From: Acrasis kona
Taxonomy: Eukaryota > Heterolobosea > Eutetramitea > Acrasida > Acrasidae
Direction: 5' to 3'
Assembly (NCBI GenBank): GCA_026419775.2
Contig: JAOPGA020000562.1
Coordinates: forward strand, 1-51,893
Length of the DNA: 51,893 nucleotides
Below are positions 20,042 to 34,627 of the stretch, piece after piece; position 1 is the first letter of the stretch; each line of letters opens with the position of its first letter. The position numbers and the translations under genes are program-made. The notes below the pieces were generated by a model. The model saw nothing but the letters and a program-made list of their open reading frames with translations. It had not been told where the DNA came from and did no database searches.

Positions 20042-20332
20042 GCAATTTCCAATGACAACATTAAAAGTTGTTTTTCTCCAAATATGGGTGGGTTTTGTCG
20101 CAAAGAGAAAGATGTGCAACATCTCAATTGCATACTAACTAGAATCGAGTATTGGTACCCAAAATCTTTAGTTATATACTGACTCCTCATGCACTATTGT
20201 GGTGGTGTGTCAAGTTTCGATTGATTTTATATCACCAATGTGTAACATTACGAGAGTTCAAAGAGCTAAAATTAAATTTATTGAATGAACTGAGGTTTTG
20301 ACCACCAGGTCGATTTGTGTTGTTATCAAAAA

Positions 20333-20458
20333 CTAACCAATGCCAATTTTGGAACCAACGTTGTGAAATACTGTACATCCATCGCACAACATCAACCGAA
20401 GTCTTGCAATCTCACTCAATTCCAGCTCTAAATCTCCACTCATATATTCATCCGGCAT
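20333..20458 (-). CDS. Possible 41-residue protein
   Basis: A short frame starts MPDEYMSGDLELELSE and ends HNVGSKIGIG. Its composition (amphipathic acidic helix, then DGCTVFHNVG) looks protein-like, and an AATAAA on the same strand lies about 50 bases past the stop. It could be a complete micro-gene or the last exon of a larger one; I found no convincing upstream exon. No family recognised. Confidence 0.3.
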   Translation of the reverse strand: MPDEYMSGDLELELSEIARLRLMLCDGCTVFHNVGSKIGIG

Positions 20459-20804
20459 TTAAACCTCGCTTTCACTGTGCTATATAAATTCTTTTGCATC
20501 ATTTCCCAGTGTTGGAAATTTCACTTATAGACCCTTCATGCATGCTTCGAGTTAACTTATCAACATTTTGTTTTCATCCGTCAACCAGACTAAAAAATTG
20601 CGTTAAGGACTATTCATGATGGTTTAGAAGATCTCTACTGCTTGCTTGGTCTGTAAGTAAGGAGCCATTTTTTTTGGAATTTTCGATAAATTGTTTCGTA
20701 TGGAAGGTTTAAGCCAATTTGAAGTTTTGGTAAACCATTTTGCCGCTCTTTTACTTCAAGCAAGAACCATTTTTACAGCAAAATAAAGATAAGCGCCTTT
20801 TACC
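20459..20804 (+). promoter_or_regulatory. Upstream region of the dynein gene
   Basis: About 350 bases before the dynein start codon. A TATATAAA element lies at about 20481-20488, some 320 bases from the start, and could serve either direction. Nothing else was recognised. Confidence 0.3.
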
Positions 20805-23800
20805 ATGCCACCTGCACAACCGCTGGATGGAGGTAAGAACTTGGACGACAGACAAAACTGGGTTGAATCTCAGATTCGATCAGCGTTCAAGATTGTAGAT
20901 AAGGAGTTGAAGAAACTCACAGACTCAGACGACTATAGGTATGATCATTACTTTCAAGACTATTTGACTGTTTAATAGAAATGTTGTCAAAACCTTTATG
21001 GAGCAACCGGACCAGCGAACATTGTTTGTTTACTTCGGAAGTGGTGGACTAACATGCAGTCCTACTCCTCCCGCTACCTTCACCAAGAAGGGTCTATATT
21101 TTTTGAAGAATAAAAAGACAAAAGTTACTCCCGAGAACATTATAGAAACAGTTACGTTCGGAGATTTAACAAATCAACCATTGGAAAGTTTGAAACAAGT
21201 GTGCGATGAATTTTTCTTGCCACTGATAACACACGGCTCTAACGAAAATGTTGATAAAGAGGTCGTTAGCTCATTTGACAAATACCTTCAAACCATGTAT
21301 GTAACTATTGGACAAACAGAGGGTAAGACACTATTGCCCCTTCCAAGTGAGAGTACGGACCAGAGCGAAGAAGTAGATAAAGATACTGTTCATGCACTAG
21401 AAACCTCCGTTGTCACTTGGACAAATCAAATCAAAGACGTCCTAAAGAATGGACCCGACAAACTCTCTTCTCCAGGACAATATCCAGGTCCGTTGGATGA
21501 AATTGATTTCTGGGATAGCAAGTACAACAATTTGCAGTCAATCTCCAATCAACTAGGGAGTGAAAACGTTAGGAGAGTGGTCGAGATTTTGAAAAAGTCT
21601 CAAAGCACATACATTGATTCCTTCTTGAAAATGATTGAAGAGGTCACAAACAAGACAGAAGAAGCCAGGAGCAATCACACTGCATTGAAGCCACTGGCAC
21701 AATACTTCCGCCAAATCAAATATGACAGCACAGAAAGAGTAGAATTTTCACAACTCACAGACACGTTCAAGAAAATATTCTCCTTGATTTACATTGTGTG
21801 GATCAAATCGGCACACTACAACACACCAGAGCGCATCCTGGTTCTAGTAAGAGAAATTTGTAACGACCTCATCGAACACGCCTCAGGGTACATTGGAGGT
21901 AAAGAAATTTTCAACATGGAGCCACCGGAAAGTATAGACATTTTGGACAATGCATTAACCATTTGTGGTCATTTGAAGAAATACTATTTCCTCTATAAAC
22001 AACGCGTAGCCGAAGAGAAGCACAAGAATCAATGGAGGATACAACCCAATGCACTCTTCCATCGACTAGACATTTTCTTGGAAAGAAGTCGTGACATTTT
22101 GGAGTTGGTTCAATTGAGCGTCATGTTTACAAAATTAACCAGCATTCAGATAGGAGGTACGAAGGGTGCCATCCTCTCTGCTGAAATCCAAGAGATCAAC
22201 AAGACGTTCATGACCGACTATCAATACTTTAAAGAAATTGAATACGACGTGTTGAATGTGGAAGATAAGAGGTTCGACGAAACCTTTTATCAATTCAAGA
22301 GCCTAGTCAAGGAATTGGAACGTAAAGTGGCATCCATTCTTATCAGAGCCTTTGATGATTGCAGTACCATCGAATCATCATTCAAAGTGATTGAGAGCTT
22401 CGCACCGTTATTAACGCGCGATAGCATCCAACAAGAAGTCGAGAAGAAGCAAATTGACTTGTTGAGTCAATACAAGAGCGATTTGAAGAAGGTGCAATCG
22501 GAGTTCAACTCTTTAAAGAGTCAACCGCCCATGGGATCCAATTTACCACCTACTGCTGGTGCCTTGTTGTGGGTGAAGGGTCTTCTTGAGAGAATTTCGA
22601 CTCCCATTCAAAAATTCCAAGAAATTAATCAGAAACTACTACAGATGCCACAAGGAGCTCAAGTACTAACGCAATACAACAATACGGTACAAATGCTTCG
22701 TGAGTATCAACGACAACAATACCAAATGTGGGCTGTTGACGTAGGAAGCGTATCGCAAGAAAAACTTCATCAATTCCTACTCAAGAGAAAGGAGAATGGA
22801 TTGCTCATTGTTAATTTCGATCCAGCACTCGTTCGTTTGCTAAGAGAAGTGAACTACATGGAGAAATTGAACGAAAATAATAATCAAGACGAAATGTTGG
22901 TGATACCCGAAGAAGCACTCGCCATCTTCTCCAAAGCAGAAATGTACAGGACACAAACTGGTGGTTTGGAAATCATAGTTAGCACTTATAACAAAATCAT
23001 GGAGGGTCTTTTACCAGTCGAAAAGCCCTTGTTACAGCGTAAATTAGACGTCATTGATGCTCTACTACAGAGGGGCATTACAGAGTTGGATTGGATGAGT
23101 CAGAGCGTCGAAGAATTCATCAACTCTTCCATGACGCTCGTGAGCGAGAGTAACGCCACTTTAGAAACGCTCGATAAGAATGTAGATAGCATCGAGAACA
23201 TTTTGAAAAAGTGGGAGAGAAATCCATTATTCGAGCGCAAAGAACAACGCACGCTCACATTGAAGGAGTTCGATGGTCGTTACAGAGAATTAAAGAATTT
23301 GTGCGAGAGCATGATTCGTAAGGGAAGCGAAACCATTCACAAGAAAATGACCGAAAGTTTCCAATCGCTACATGGAGAGGTAGATAAGAGCAGCGAAGCG
23401 TGGCAAAAATACGTTTCTCATGTCCAAAGCATTGTTCAGAATGGAATTGCAAAATGTATTGCATTAAGCATTCAAGCACTACGCGATCAATTGGATGCAA
23501 ATTTCCTACACAAGAACGAATTGAATCCATTGATCGAAGTAAGCTTAAAGTTGGAAAATCAAAACGAATCAAAGTTCCAAGCTGCATTCAGTCCCAGAAT
23601 CGATTCCATCAAGTCATCAAAACCATCTGCCAATTCATCAACCTCCAATCAAAATGAATCATTGGTCAGCATCGTAAACAACTGGATCGATGATTTTTAT
23701 AGCATTGCCACCTTTGTGCCACGATTGGATGGCGAACAAGGTAGTTATATCGAAGATATGAAAAAGAGAAAAGAAATTAAAGATTTGGTAAAGAGCGTTA

Positions 23801-26800
23801 ATGATTTGATGCACAATAACTCTGATGTTTGCATTCAATATCGTAACCAATTCGTTGCATTCTCTTACTTGTGGGATAAGGACCGCACAAAAACATTTGA
23901 TGATTTCTTGGGTCTCAACAATAAAGCAGCGGACGATCCAAGCGTCATCATCAATACTCCGCTACTCTCTTTTGACGAGCAAATCGAGTATTATAAAAAA
24001 GTGGCCATACAAATTAACGAACTACCCAATAGCGATAACGTAGGTTGGTTAAAGGTTGATTCGCGTCCCATCAAGAATGAATTGATTCGTTTGTGCGATG
24101 CTTGGAAGAGCATGTACACTAGTTATCTTACCAATCAAGTCACCGCTACATTAAACGATACTTGGTCCTTCATGGAGAGCGTAGATAACGGAATAGCGGT
24201 CACCGTCGAACCAGGTGACGTTGATAGTTTGAAGAGAGTACTTGCCTTCATCAAGGACATGAGATTACGTCACGGAACCACTGTAGGAGGTGTTTCACAA
24301 ACCAATACAGAAGAAGGAGGCGCCGTCAATAACACAAATAACGCTCCAAACAAACTAAACAAATTCGAACAAATGCAAGATATCGTTCAATTGTTGGCCA
24401 AGCACGATGTACAACTAGCAGAGAACTTTCAAAAGAATTTGGATCATGGACCAGAAATGTGGAACGTATTATACGCCAAAACACTCACCAAGAGAGAAGA
24501 ACTATCTCCATTACAAGATGCTGAGGCCATGAAGATGAAAACACAAATGTTGAGTTTCCTAGACCACGTTCAATTGTTCAATCGTAATTTCAGCGACATG
24601 GATGCATTCCAGTGGAAATCAGGCGTCAAGAAGGCTTATGCAGCGCTCGATATTTGGCAAAAGAGATTATCCGATATGGAAAAGGAAGCCGTTCATTTCC
24701 GCTTATTACAACAATTGTTCGAATTATCTCCCATGGAATTCAAACAATTGAAAACATGTAGAGAAGAAATCATCATGTTAAAGACCCTATGGGACATGTC
24801 ATCTCACGTATTAGCGTTATTTGCCGATTGGATGAAAACGTCGTTCAAGAGAGTGGACGTCGATACGCTAGTCGAAGAAACAAAGTTATTAAAGAAGATT
24901 ATCGGAGCATTCAACGCCAATATGAAGGCATGGGATAGTTACACTGGATTATTCAATACGGTAAACAACATGTTGACTTCATTACCCTTGGTTCAAGATT
25001 TGAGAAGTCCAGCCATGAGAACTCGCCATTGGGACCAATTGTTGGAAGAAACGCACAAGAAGGGAACTGCTGATCCTGAGGACGATAGTTTCTCATTGGA
25101 GCAATTGTTGGCACTAGGTCTTCACAACTACGTTGATGTGGTGAGAGGAATTGTCGACAAGGCAAGTAAAGAATTAGGTATCGAAAGCAATTTATCAAAA
25201 ATTGAAAACACTTGGGAGAATCTAGTGTTTAGATTCAAAGACCATGATGAATTACAGTGCGTCATTTTAGATACCGTAGAAGATATCATTGAAGTGCTGG
25301 AAGATAATTTGGTCAAGTTACAAAATATGAGCAGCATGAGATACATTGAACACTTTATCGAGCGATTGACCAAATGGCAGAGCACATTGGCCACCGTAGA
25401 GAGCGTTACTTCGTTATGGATCGAAGTACAAAAGACATGGGCCAATCTATATCCCATTTTCGTATTATCGGAGGATATCCGTCAACAACTACCAGAAGAT
25501 TCTCGTAGATTCGAAGGTGCTGATAAACGATGGAGGGCCATGATGAACGTTGCAAAGAACGTTACCAAAGTAACAGAGGCATGTACCGAAGATACCATCA
25601 AGAATAAATTGGATACCAGCGAGGGCATGAACGAAATGTTAACGAGCATGATGGAGGATTTGGAAAAGTGTCAAAAGAGTTTGGCGGATTACTTGGAAAC
25701 AAAGAGAAGAGCATTCCCAAGATTCTACTTTGTTGCTCCAAAGGATCTGGTCGATATCTTATCAAAGGGTTCGTTCCCTAAACAAGTCATGAGACACATG
25801 AGCAAATTGGTAGAAGCCATCAATACCTTATCGTTCGAAGAGGACAGCAACGTGGCACTCAACATGATTTCACAAGAAGAGGAAGTCGTTGAATTCACAA
25901 ATGCTTACGAATGTAAAGGAGCAGTGGAGAATTGGTTGAATGGATTATTGGATACCATTCGCAACACTCTACAAACGATTCTAGTTGATGCACATACGGC
26001 ATATGTAGAACAAAGTAGAGATCAATGGTTGTTCTTGTTCCCTGCACAAATCGTAGTGAGCGCATCCAGAGTATGGTTCACCGCTGAAGTTAACGCTGCA
26101 TTCGAAAGACAAGAAGAAGGAAACAAGAATGCACTAAAGGATTACTTCAAGGTGTGTATCGACCAATTGGGTAAATTAACTCAATTGGTACAAGGTAAAT
26201 TGACATCAGGTGATCGTAAAAAGATTATCACTCTGATTACCGTCGATGTTCACAATCGTGATATCGTCGGTAAGCTCATGGAAGAAAAGGCAGAAAACGC
26301 CGCGGTGTTCACTTGGCAATCTCAATTGCGTTACATGCTAGATGAAACCAAAGGATGCACCATTCAAATTGCCGATGCAGAATTCACATACAATTACGAG
26401 TACGTAGGTAATTGTGGTTGCTTGGTCATCACACCGCTCACCGATCGTTGTTACATTACCTTGACTCAATCTCTTCGTTTGAACATGGGAGGCGCACCAG
26501 CAGGTCCAGCAGGAACTGGTAAAACAGAAACCACGAAAGATTTGGGAAGAGCATTAGGTACTGCAGTTTACGTGTTCAACTGTACCGAACAAATGGACTA
26601 CATGTCTTTGGGTAATATCTTCAAGGGATTGGCAATGACTGGTGCTTGGGGATGCTTCGATGAATTCAATCGTATTCGTATTGGAGTGTTGAGTGTCGTC
26701 GCTACTCAATTCAAATCTATTATCGATGCCATCAAAGCCAAAAAGGACGAATTCGAATTCCAACACGAAATCATCACTTTGAAACGTACTTGTGGTGTGT

Positions 26801-29800
26801 TTATTACGATGAATCCAGGTTACAAGGGTCGTACCGAACTACCAGAAAATCTTAAAGCTCTTTTCCGTCCTTGCGCCATGATCGTTCCTGATTTGATGAA
26901 CATTTGCGAAATCATGTTAGCTGCAGAAGGTTTCCAAGACGCAAAAGCATTAGCTAAGAAATTCGTGACCTTGTATCAACTCAATAGAGAATTGCTCAGT
27001 AAACAAGACCATTACGATTGGGGTCTACGTGCAATCAAATCAGTATTGGTCATCGCAGGTAGTTTAAAGAGAGCAGAAGACGTGAGCGAAGAAAAGATTT
27101 TGATGAGAGCTCTTCGCGACACTAATCTTGCAAAACTATCCAGAGATGACGTTGAAATCTTCAAACGTCTCATTAGCGATTTGTTCCCTCGATTAGAAAT
27201 ACAAACAAAGAAGGATCCAGATCTAGAGAAGGCTCTTAAACAAGCTACTCATGATTTGCACTTACAAACTGGTGAGAATGATATTTTCATCGATAAGGTA
27301 GTACAGTTCAAAGAATTATTGGACGTGCGTCACTCCGTGTTTGTGTTGGGACCTGCTGGTAGTGGAAAGAGTTGCGTATGGAAGGTCTTGTCACAGGCGT
27401 TCCAACTCATGGACAAGAAGACTCAATATCAAGTCATGGATCCAAAAGCAGTAACCAGCTTTGAGTTGTATGGTTACATGCATCCAGTGACACGTGACTG
27501 GAAGGATGGATTGTTGAGTAACTTTATGAGAGAATTCTCAAAGAGTGCTAACAAGAATCCAAAGTGGTTGATTCTTGATGGAGATATCGACGCAGAGTGG
27601 ATTGAATCCATGAACACGGTGATGGACGATAACAAGGTGTTGACCTTGGCAAGTAACGAACGTATTCCGCTCACTCCGACCATGAGAATGATTTTCGAAA
27701 TTTCACACTTGAAGAACGCAACGCCAGCTACGGTCAGTAGAGCCGGTATTCTGTTCTTGAACGAAACAGATATTGGATGGGGACCTTTCAAGGAGAGTTG
27801 GATCGAAACAAGAGAGGACGATCGCGAGAAGCAAACGCTAGAGCGCTTGTTCGAAAAGTACGCAGGTCCCATTCTAGAGTGGATCCGCGAAAAGAACATC
27901 AAGCACATTATACCAGTATCTGCAATCAATATGATTCAATCATTATGTTACATTTTGGAAGGATTATTGAACGCAGAAACATGTGCACCAGGTAGCGCAA
28001 ACGACATTTATGAACACTACTTTGTATTTGCATGCGTGTGGGCATTTGGTGGAGCATTACAACCTGAAGAAAGACAAGCTTTTAACACATTCTTCAAAAA
28101 GACGTTCACTACTGTTAAATTCCCAGAGAATAACCAATCGACTGTCAACTGGACCGTCTTTGATCACTACGTCATGCCAGAAGGCAACAAATTGGGTCAC
28201 TGGCAAGAACTCGTTCCACAATACGTTTATGAAAGCGAAGTGCCATTCGGTGAGATCGTGGTCAACACTGTAGATACAGTTCGTACCAGTTTCGTCATGA
28301 ACTTGTTGAGCAACAACAGAAAACCAGTTTTATTGGTTGGAACTGCAGGTACAGGAAAAACAACCATCGTCAAGGAAAAACTAAACAAGTTGGATGAGGA
28401 AACCATTTACATGACCATCAACTTTAACAGTAACACCGATTCATTATCTCTACAAGAAATTTTGGAACAAAAGTTAGAAAAGAAAGCAGGTACCCGTATG
28501 GGACCACCTGGTAGAAAGAGTTTGATTTACTTTATTGATGATTTGAACATGCCCAATCCAGATAAGTATGGAACGCAGAGCGCTATCGCCTTGTTGCGTC
28601 AACACATGGATTATGGATATTGGTTCGATCGTGCCAAGATGACATCGAGACCAGTCAGTAATGTACAATACTTGGCTGCCATGAATCCAAAAGCAGGTAG
28701 CTTCACAGTAGACGATCGTTTCCAGAGACACTTTACCACTTTATGCTGCAGTTATCCATCTCCTTCGGATTTGACCATCATCTACAGCAGCATCATCAAT
28801 GGTCACTTGTCAAACTTTGCAAAGAATATTAGAGAAATGGGAAATCGATTGGTGATGGCCACCATCGAATTGCATAGCAAAGTCAGTAAGGAATTCTTAC
28901 CTACTGCAGTAAAGTTCCATTATCAATTCAACCTTCGTGAGATTTCCAACATCTTCCAAGGATTGTGCTTATCATCACCTGGACTATACAAGGAACCAAT
29001 TGATTTGATCAAATTGTGGCTGCACGAGAGCTACAGAGTATTCGCCGATCGTATGATGGTAGAAGAAGATGTACAAAAATTCAACGGCATCATTGCTGCT
29101 GTTGGTAAGGCCAAATTTGAATTGGACCAAAACAATGCCGAAGTGTTAAACACTGCTCATCAATTACTGTTCACGAGCTTCCAGCAATCCACTGCACAAA
29201 ATGAACCCATTTATGGCTTGGTAGCTGATTTTGCGGAACTACGTACCTTGTTACAAAAGAAATTAGAAGAATACAATAACGACAATGCAGCCATGAATTT
29301 GGAGTTGTTCCAACAGGCCGTTCAACACGTTTGTCGCATCAGTAGAATTCTGTTCAATCCAAGAGGAAACGCTCTATTGGTTGGTGTCGGAGGTAGCGGT
29401 AAACAAAGTTTAGCTCGCTTAGCTAGTTTCATCAACAATTACGAAATTGCACAAATCACTGTGACGAGTAGCTACAGCATTGTTGACTTTAAGGCCTACC
29501 TCATCAATCTATACAAGAGAGCTGGTCTAAAGGGACAAGATTTTACGTTCATTCTCACTGATTCTCAAATCGTGGACGAAAAGATGTTGGTGTATGTCAA
29601 CGACATGTTATCTAGCGGATACATTCCAGAATTGTTCCCAGATGACGAAAAACAAAATGTAATCGGAAGTATCCAAAACGAAGTCAAGTCACAAGGAAAG
29701 GACACTAGCGCTGATGGCTGCTGGTCGTATTTCTTGGAAAAGGTCAGAAGCAAACTACACGTCGTATTATGTTTCAGTCCGGTAGGAGAACAATTCCGTA

Positions 29801-32800
29801 CTTGGTGTCGTAAATTCCCTGCAGTGATCAATTGTACAGTAATTGATTGGTTCCATGCATGGCCAAGCGAAGCATTGAATTTTACCGTAGCCACCCGCTT
29901 CTTGAACGGAACTGAATTGGGTGGAGAAGAAATGACGTTACAGATTGCAGAGCACATGGCGTTCGTACACGACACTGTCACACAGGCATGTGTAGAATAC
30001 AAACAAATAGAACGTCGTCACAATTACACCACACCCAAGAGTTTCCTAGAACTCATTTCCATTTACAAACTATTGCTCGGCAAGAAGAGAGAAGAACTTA
30101 ACGAAAAGATTGAGCGCTTAAACTCTGGATTGACCAAATTGAGAAGCAGTAGTGCCAAAGTAAAGGACTTGCAAATTACCTTAAAGGACGAACAAGTTAT
30201 CGTGGAGGAAAAGAAGATTGCAACGGAGGAGTTGGTAAAGAAGGTTGGTAAGGAAAGAAACATTGTAGAACAACAATCTGCAGTAGCAACCGAAGAAGAA
30301 CGAAAGACTAATCTTGCCGTACAAGATGTCGAGAATTTCAAAGCTGAATGTAGAAGAGATTTGGACGCAGCTGAGCCCATCGTGCAAGAAGCCATCAAGG
30401 CACTAGATACGCTCAAGAAATCAGACTTGCAAGAATTAAAGAGTTTCACGCAACCTTCGGAAGATGTTGCTCATGTATGTAACGCAGTGATCTACTTGAC
30501 TTCCACAAAGGGCATACCACGTAATCCAACATGGAACGATGCCAAGAAGATGATGGCCAATCCATCTCAATTCTTGGACGATCTAAAGACCTTTGATAAG
30601 GAGAACATTCCACAGGCCAATATCGACGCAGTGAAGCCCTTCTTGGACGTCAACAAGTATCCAAACTTTAACATGGATGCCATCGAGAGTAAATCTCACG
30701 CAGCAGCTGGTTTGTGCGGTTGGGTCATCAACATTTGTAAATTCGATGCCATCAACAAAACGGTCGAACCAAAGAGACAAAGTTTGAAATTGGCACAAGA
30801 GAAATTAGATGCATCCAAAGCAAGTCTCAAAAAGATTCAAGATAAGGTCAAGGAGCTCAAAAACAAATTGGATCAACTCATGGAAGAATACGAAAAGGCA
30901 AATTTGGAAAAATTAATGAACGAAGAAAGAGCCAAAAAGACTCAAGACAAGTTGAATCTTGCAGAGCGTCTGGTGAATGGATTGGCAGATGAGAACGTGC
31001 GTTGGGCCAATTCCATCGAAAGTCTAAAGATTAGAGATCAAACGCTAGTGGGAGATGTACTGCTGGCTGCTGCCTTCTTGAGTTACGTCGGTGCTTTCAC
31101 TAAACAATATCGCAAGGGAATGTTGGACGAGAAGTGGTTACCCGATTTAAAGATTAGAAAGATTCCTACTACGGAGGGCATCGATCCCCTATATGGCGTA
31201 TTGACGGAAGAAGCTCAAGTTGCACAATGGAACAACGAAGGATTACCTAGCGATCGCGTCAGTATCGAAAACGGAGCCATCGTCACCAACTGTTCAAGAT
31301 GGCCACTCATGATCGATCCTCAATTACAAGCAATCAAATGGATCAAGAATAGAGAATCAAAAAATAATTTACAAATTATTCAATTAAATCAAAAGAAGTA
31401 CCTAGACACAATCGAGAATGCCATTTACAATGGTTTTCCAGTCATTATCGAGAACATTGGAGAGAATATCGATTCGGTGCTCGATCCTCTTTTATCTCGT
31501 AGTTTTACAAAGAGAAATCGTACTACGTTTATTAAATTGGGAGAAAAGGAAGTGGAATACGACGAGCGATTTAAATTATACTTGCAAACAAAGTTGAGCA
31601 ATCCACATTACAGACCAGAAATCGTCGCACAGACTACTCTGTTGAATTTCATCGTTACTGATCAGGGATTAGAGGATCAATTGCTAGTCACCACCGTCAA
31701 TTAAAGAAAGACCAGATTTGGAGGTACTAAGAGCTAGTTATCTCAAGCAAATGAGACAATTCAAAATCGAACTCAAAGAATGCGAAGATAACTTGTTGTT
31801 CGAATTGAGTAATGCAAAGGGAGATATCCTTGAGAACAAGAAGCTAATCGAGAATCTAGAAATGACCAAAGCAAAGAGCAAACAAATTACGCTAAGCGTC
31901 GCTGAAATTGAAGAAAACAACAAGAAGATTGATGCCAGTCGTCAAGTTTATAGACCAGTCAGCGTTCGTGGAAGCATGTTGTACTTTTTGATCGATCAAC
32001 TCAGTAACTTGGATCACATGTACCAATACTCATTGGAAGCATTCATGGTCGTGTTTAACAAGGCATTGGATAAAGCAAAACCAGCAGATTCTGTCGATGA
32101 AAGAGTGGTGAATATCGAAGATAGCATCACCGAAACTCTATTTAGTTACGTGAGCAGAGGATTGTTCGAACGTCACAAATTAATCTTCAGTACCATGTTA
32201 TGTTTCGGAGTACTCAAGAAACAAAACGACATTGACGTGCAACAATTGGAATTCTTGTTGCGTGGACCCAAGTACTTTGGCGAAGAACGTCCAGAGACTG
32301 TAGCTGGTTGGTGCAGCGAAGCGAGTTGGGCAGCCGTCAAGGCACTTACCGAAATTGAAGGAACCACACCAGCGTTTAGTACATTACCAGCAGATATGGC
32401 TGGCTCGTGGCGTCGTTGGAAGGAATGGTGTGAGTTCGAAAAACCAGAAGAGAAACCATTACCGCTAGAGTGGAAGAATTTGGAGCCATTCCAAAAACTA
32501 CTCATCATTAGGTGCTTGAGACCCGATCGTTTGACGTGGAGCGTTACCAACTTTGTAGGTAGTAAGATTGGAACCAAATATGTAGTTCAGGCACCTATGG
32601 ATTTGGCAGCTAGTTATGTAGATGCTGGTCCAACCACGCCCATCTTCTTTATTCTATCACCTGGTGTTGATCCAGTCAAGAGCGTTGAGAGTTTGGGAGA
32701 GACATTAGGATTCACCGAAGCCGCCGGTAAATTGAAGAACGTGTCGCTCGGTCAAGGACAAGAACCCATCGCTGAGGAAGGACTAGAAATGGCGTTCCGT

Positions 32801-34627
32801 AATGGAGGTTGGGTCATTTTGAACAACTTGCACTTGACGCCAGAGTGGTTGATTACTCTGGAAAAGAAGTTGGATCACTACGCCGAAGTATTCGCTAGAC
32901 AACGCATGGCTGCTCAAAAGAAGAAGGAAGAGTTGGTTGCCGCTGCTGCACTCACCAACCAATCAGATAAGGAAGAAGGAGAATCACAAGAGGAATCATC
33001 TGCATCCGAAGATCAACTTCAACAAGAGCCCTCTGAACCAACACCAGCTGCAGCTGTAGTCGAACCAGTAGCAAACGATCAAGACGACGAAGACGATGAT
33101 CAAGACGATAAGGGTCATCCAGATTTCAGAGTCTTTTTATCAGCCGAACCATCTCCAAAGATTCCACTCGGTGTGCTACAGAGGAGCATCAAACTAACGA
33201 ACGAACCTCCAAGCGGTCTACGCGCCAATCTGTTACGTGCCTTTATGCAATTCAACGACACCGTATGGGAGAGCAGCACCAAACAAACTGAATTCAAGGG
33301 TATCTTATTCAGTTTATGTTTCTTCCATGCAGTTATTGTAGAACGTAAGAAATTCGGACCTCAGGGATGGAACAGAAACTATCCATTTAGTTTGGGAGAC
33401 TTGACAACATGTATTGCCGTGTTGAATAACTATTTGGAAGATCGTCCCAAAGTGCCATGGGAAGATTTACGTTATGTATTCGGTGAGATTATGTACGGAG
33501 GACACATTACTGATGATTGGGATCGTCGGTTATGTAGTACTTACTTTGCAGAGTACATTAGGGCAGAGGTGGTGGAGACTATACAACTATGTCCTGGATT
33601 CCAATCGCCACCCACTAATTTGACCTATCAGGGTTATTTGGAGTACATTGAGACTCAATTACCGAGCGAATCTCCAACTGCATTTGGTTTGCACCCTAAC
33701 GCTGAAATTGGTTTCCGTACTGCACAGGGAGAAAACTTGTTCCGCATGATCGTAGAGATGCAACCAAGAAGTGGAGGAGGTGGAGAGGGCATGAGTGCTA
33801 CGGAGAAGGTAGCGCAGGAGATTGCCAACATTATGGATCGATTGCCAGAGCAATACAACTTGGTAGATATTGTGGAGAAGTTGGATGCAGGTGACGAACG
33901 CACACCATTCCAAAACAGTTTCTATCAAGAGTGTGAATACATGAATCGATTGTTGGTGGAGATTGATCGTAGCTTGAGAGAATTGAAGAGTGGATTGGAT
34001 GGAGAGTTGACCATCAGCGATAAGATGCAGAACCTCATGGATGCCTTGTACTCTAACAAAGTACCAGAGACATGGACAGCAGTTGCTTATCCATCACTAA
34101 GACCTCTCGACATGTGGGTCACCAACTTGTTGGAGAGATGCGCACAGTTAACTGCTTGGACACAAGATTTGAATCAACCCAAAGTGGTGTGGCTGAGTGG
34201 TTTGTTCAACCCTCAAAGTTTCTTGACTGCTATCATGCAGAGCACTGCAAGAAAGATGCAGTGGCCGTTGGATAAAATGACATTGGTTGCTGAGGTCACC
34301 AAGAAGATGAGACCTGAAGAGATTGATGTAGGTGCACGTGAGGGAGCATACGTATCTGGTTTCTTCTTGGAGGGCGCCACTTGGGACGAGAAGAAGAATA
34401 GCTTGGTGGAAAGTAAATTGAAGGAGTTGTATCCAAAGATGCCAATCATCCACATCAAGGCTATGCAGGTGGAGAAGAGCGATCCAAAGAGCTTCTATGA
34501 TTGTCCGGTGTACAAGATTCAAGATCGTGGACCAGATTATGTCTTCTGTTGCAAACTCAAGACAAAGGATCCACCAAGCAAATGGATATTGGGTGGTGTG
34601 TCCATGCTGTTGGATGTTGTAGAGTAA
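20805..34627 (+). CDS. Axonemal outer-arm-type dynein heavy chain, with one +1 frame change
   Basis: Exon 1 (20805-20938) and exon 2 (from 20979) are joined by a 40-base intron, reading DDYR-NVVKTFMEQ. The protein would be about 4,593 residues, normal for an axonemal heavy chain. Family parts appear in order: N-terminal tail, linker, AAA1 P-loop GPAGTGKTET (near residue 1,890), AAA2 GPAGSGKS (about 2,170), AAA3 GTAGTGKTT (about 2,500), AAA4 GVGGSGKQS (about 2,850), the coiled-coil stalk with microtubule-binding domain (about 3,080-3,390), AAA5/AAA6 and the C-terminal domain. The N-terminus and P-loop set fit the outer-arm beta group (DNAH9/11/17-like). The frame breaks at 31702, where skipping one T gives the conserved KERPDLE. 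AAA6 carries an acidic insertion at about 32,920-33,115. It powers flagellar beating. The gene ends in TAAATAAA. Confidence 0.9.
31699..31705 (+). other. Frame change at a UAA codon in the dynein gene
   Basis: The first frame ends AAT TAA at 31699-31704. Moving forward one base (AAT, skip T, AAA GAA AGA CCA) continues with the conserved KERPDLE segment and stays open for 974 more codons. No GT-AG intron restores this frame: the only nearby candidates are 11-20 bases long and give the wrong frame. The cause is either a one-base insertion (sequencing or real) or +1 ribosomal frameshifting. Confidence 0.8.

Noticed and set aside
20998-21000. Met at 20998 as the dynein start
   Set aside because: An upstream exon (from 20805) joins in frame through a 40-base intron and gives the usual N-terminal sequence.
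31687-31706. A short GT-AG intron explaining the dynein frame break
   Set aside because: Removing 31687-31706 resumes in the wrong frame and would delete conserved residues; 20 bases is also too short.
20998-34627. Dynein treated as two genes or a pseudogene
   Set aside because: The second part starts mid-domain without Met, both parts are intact, and only one base separates the frames.
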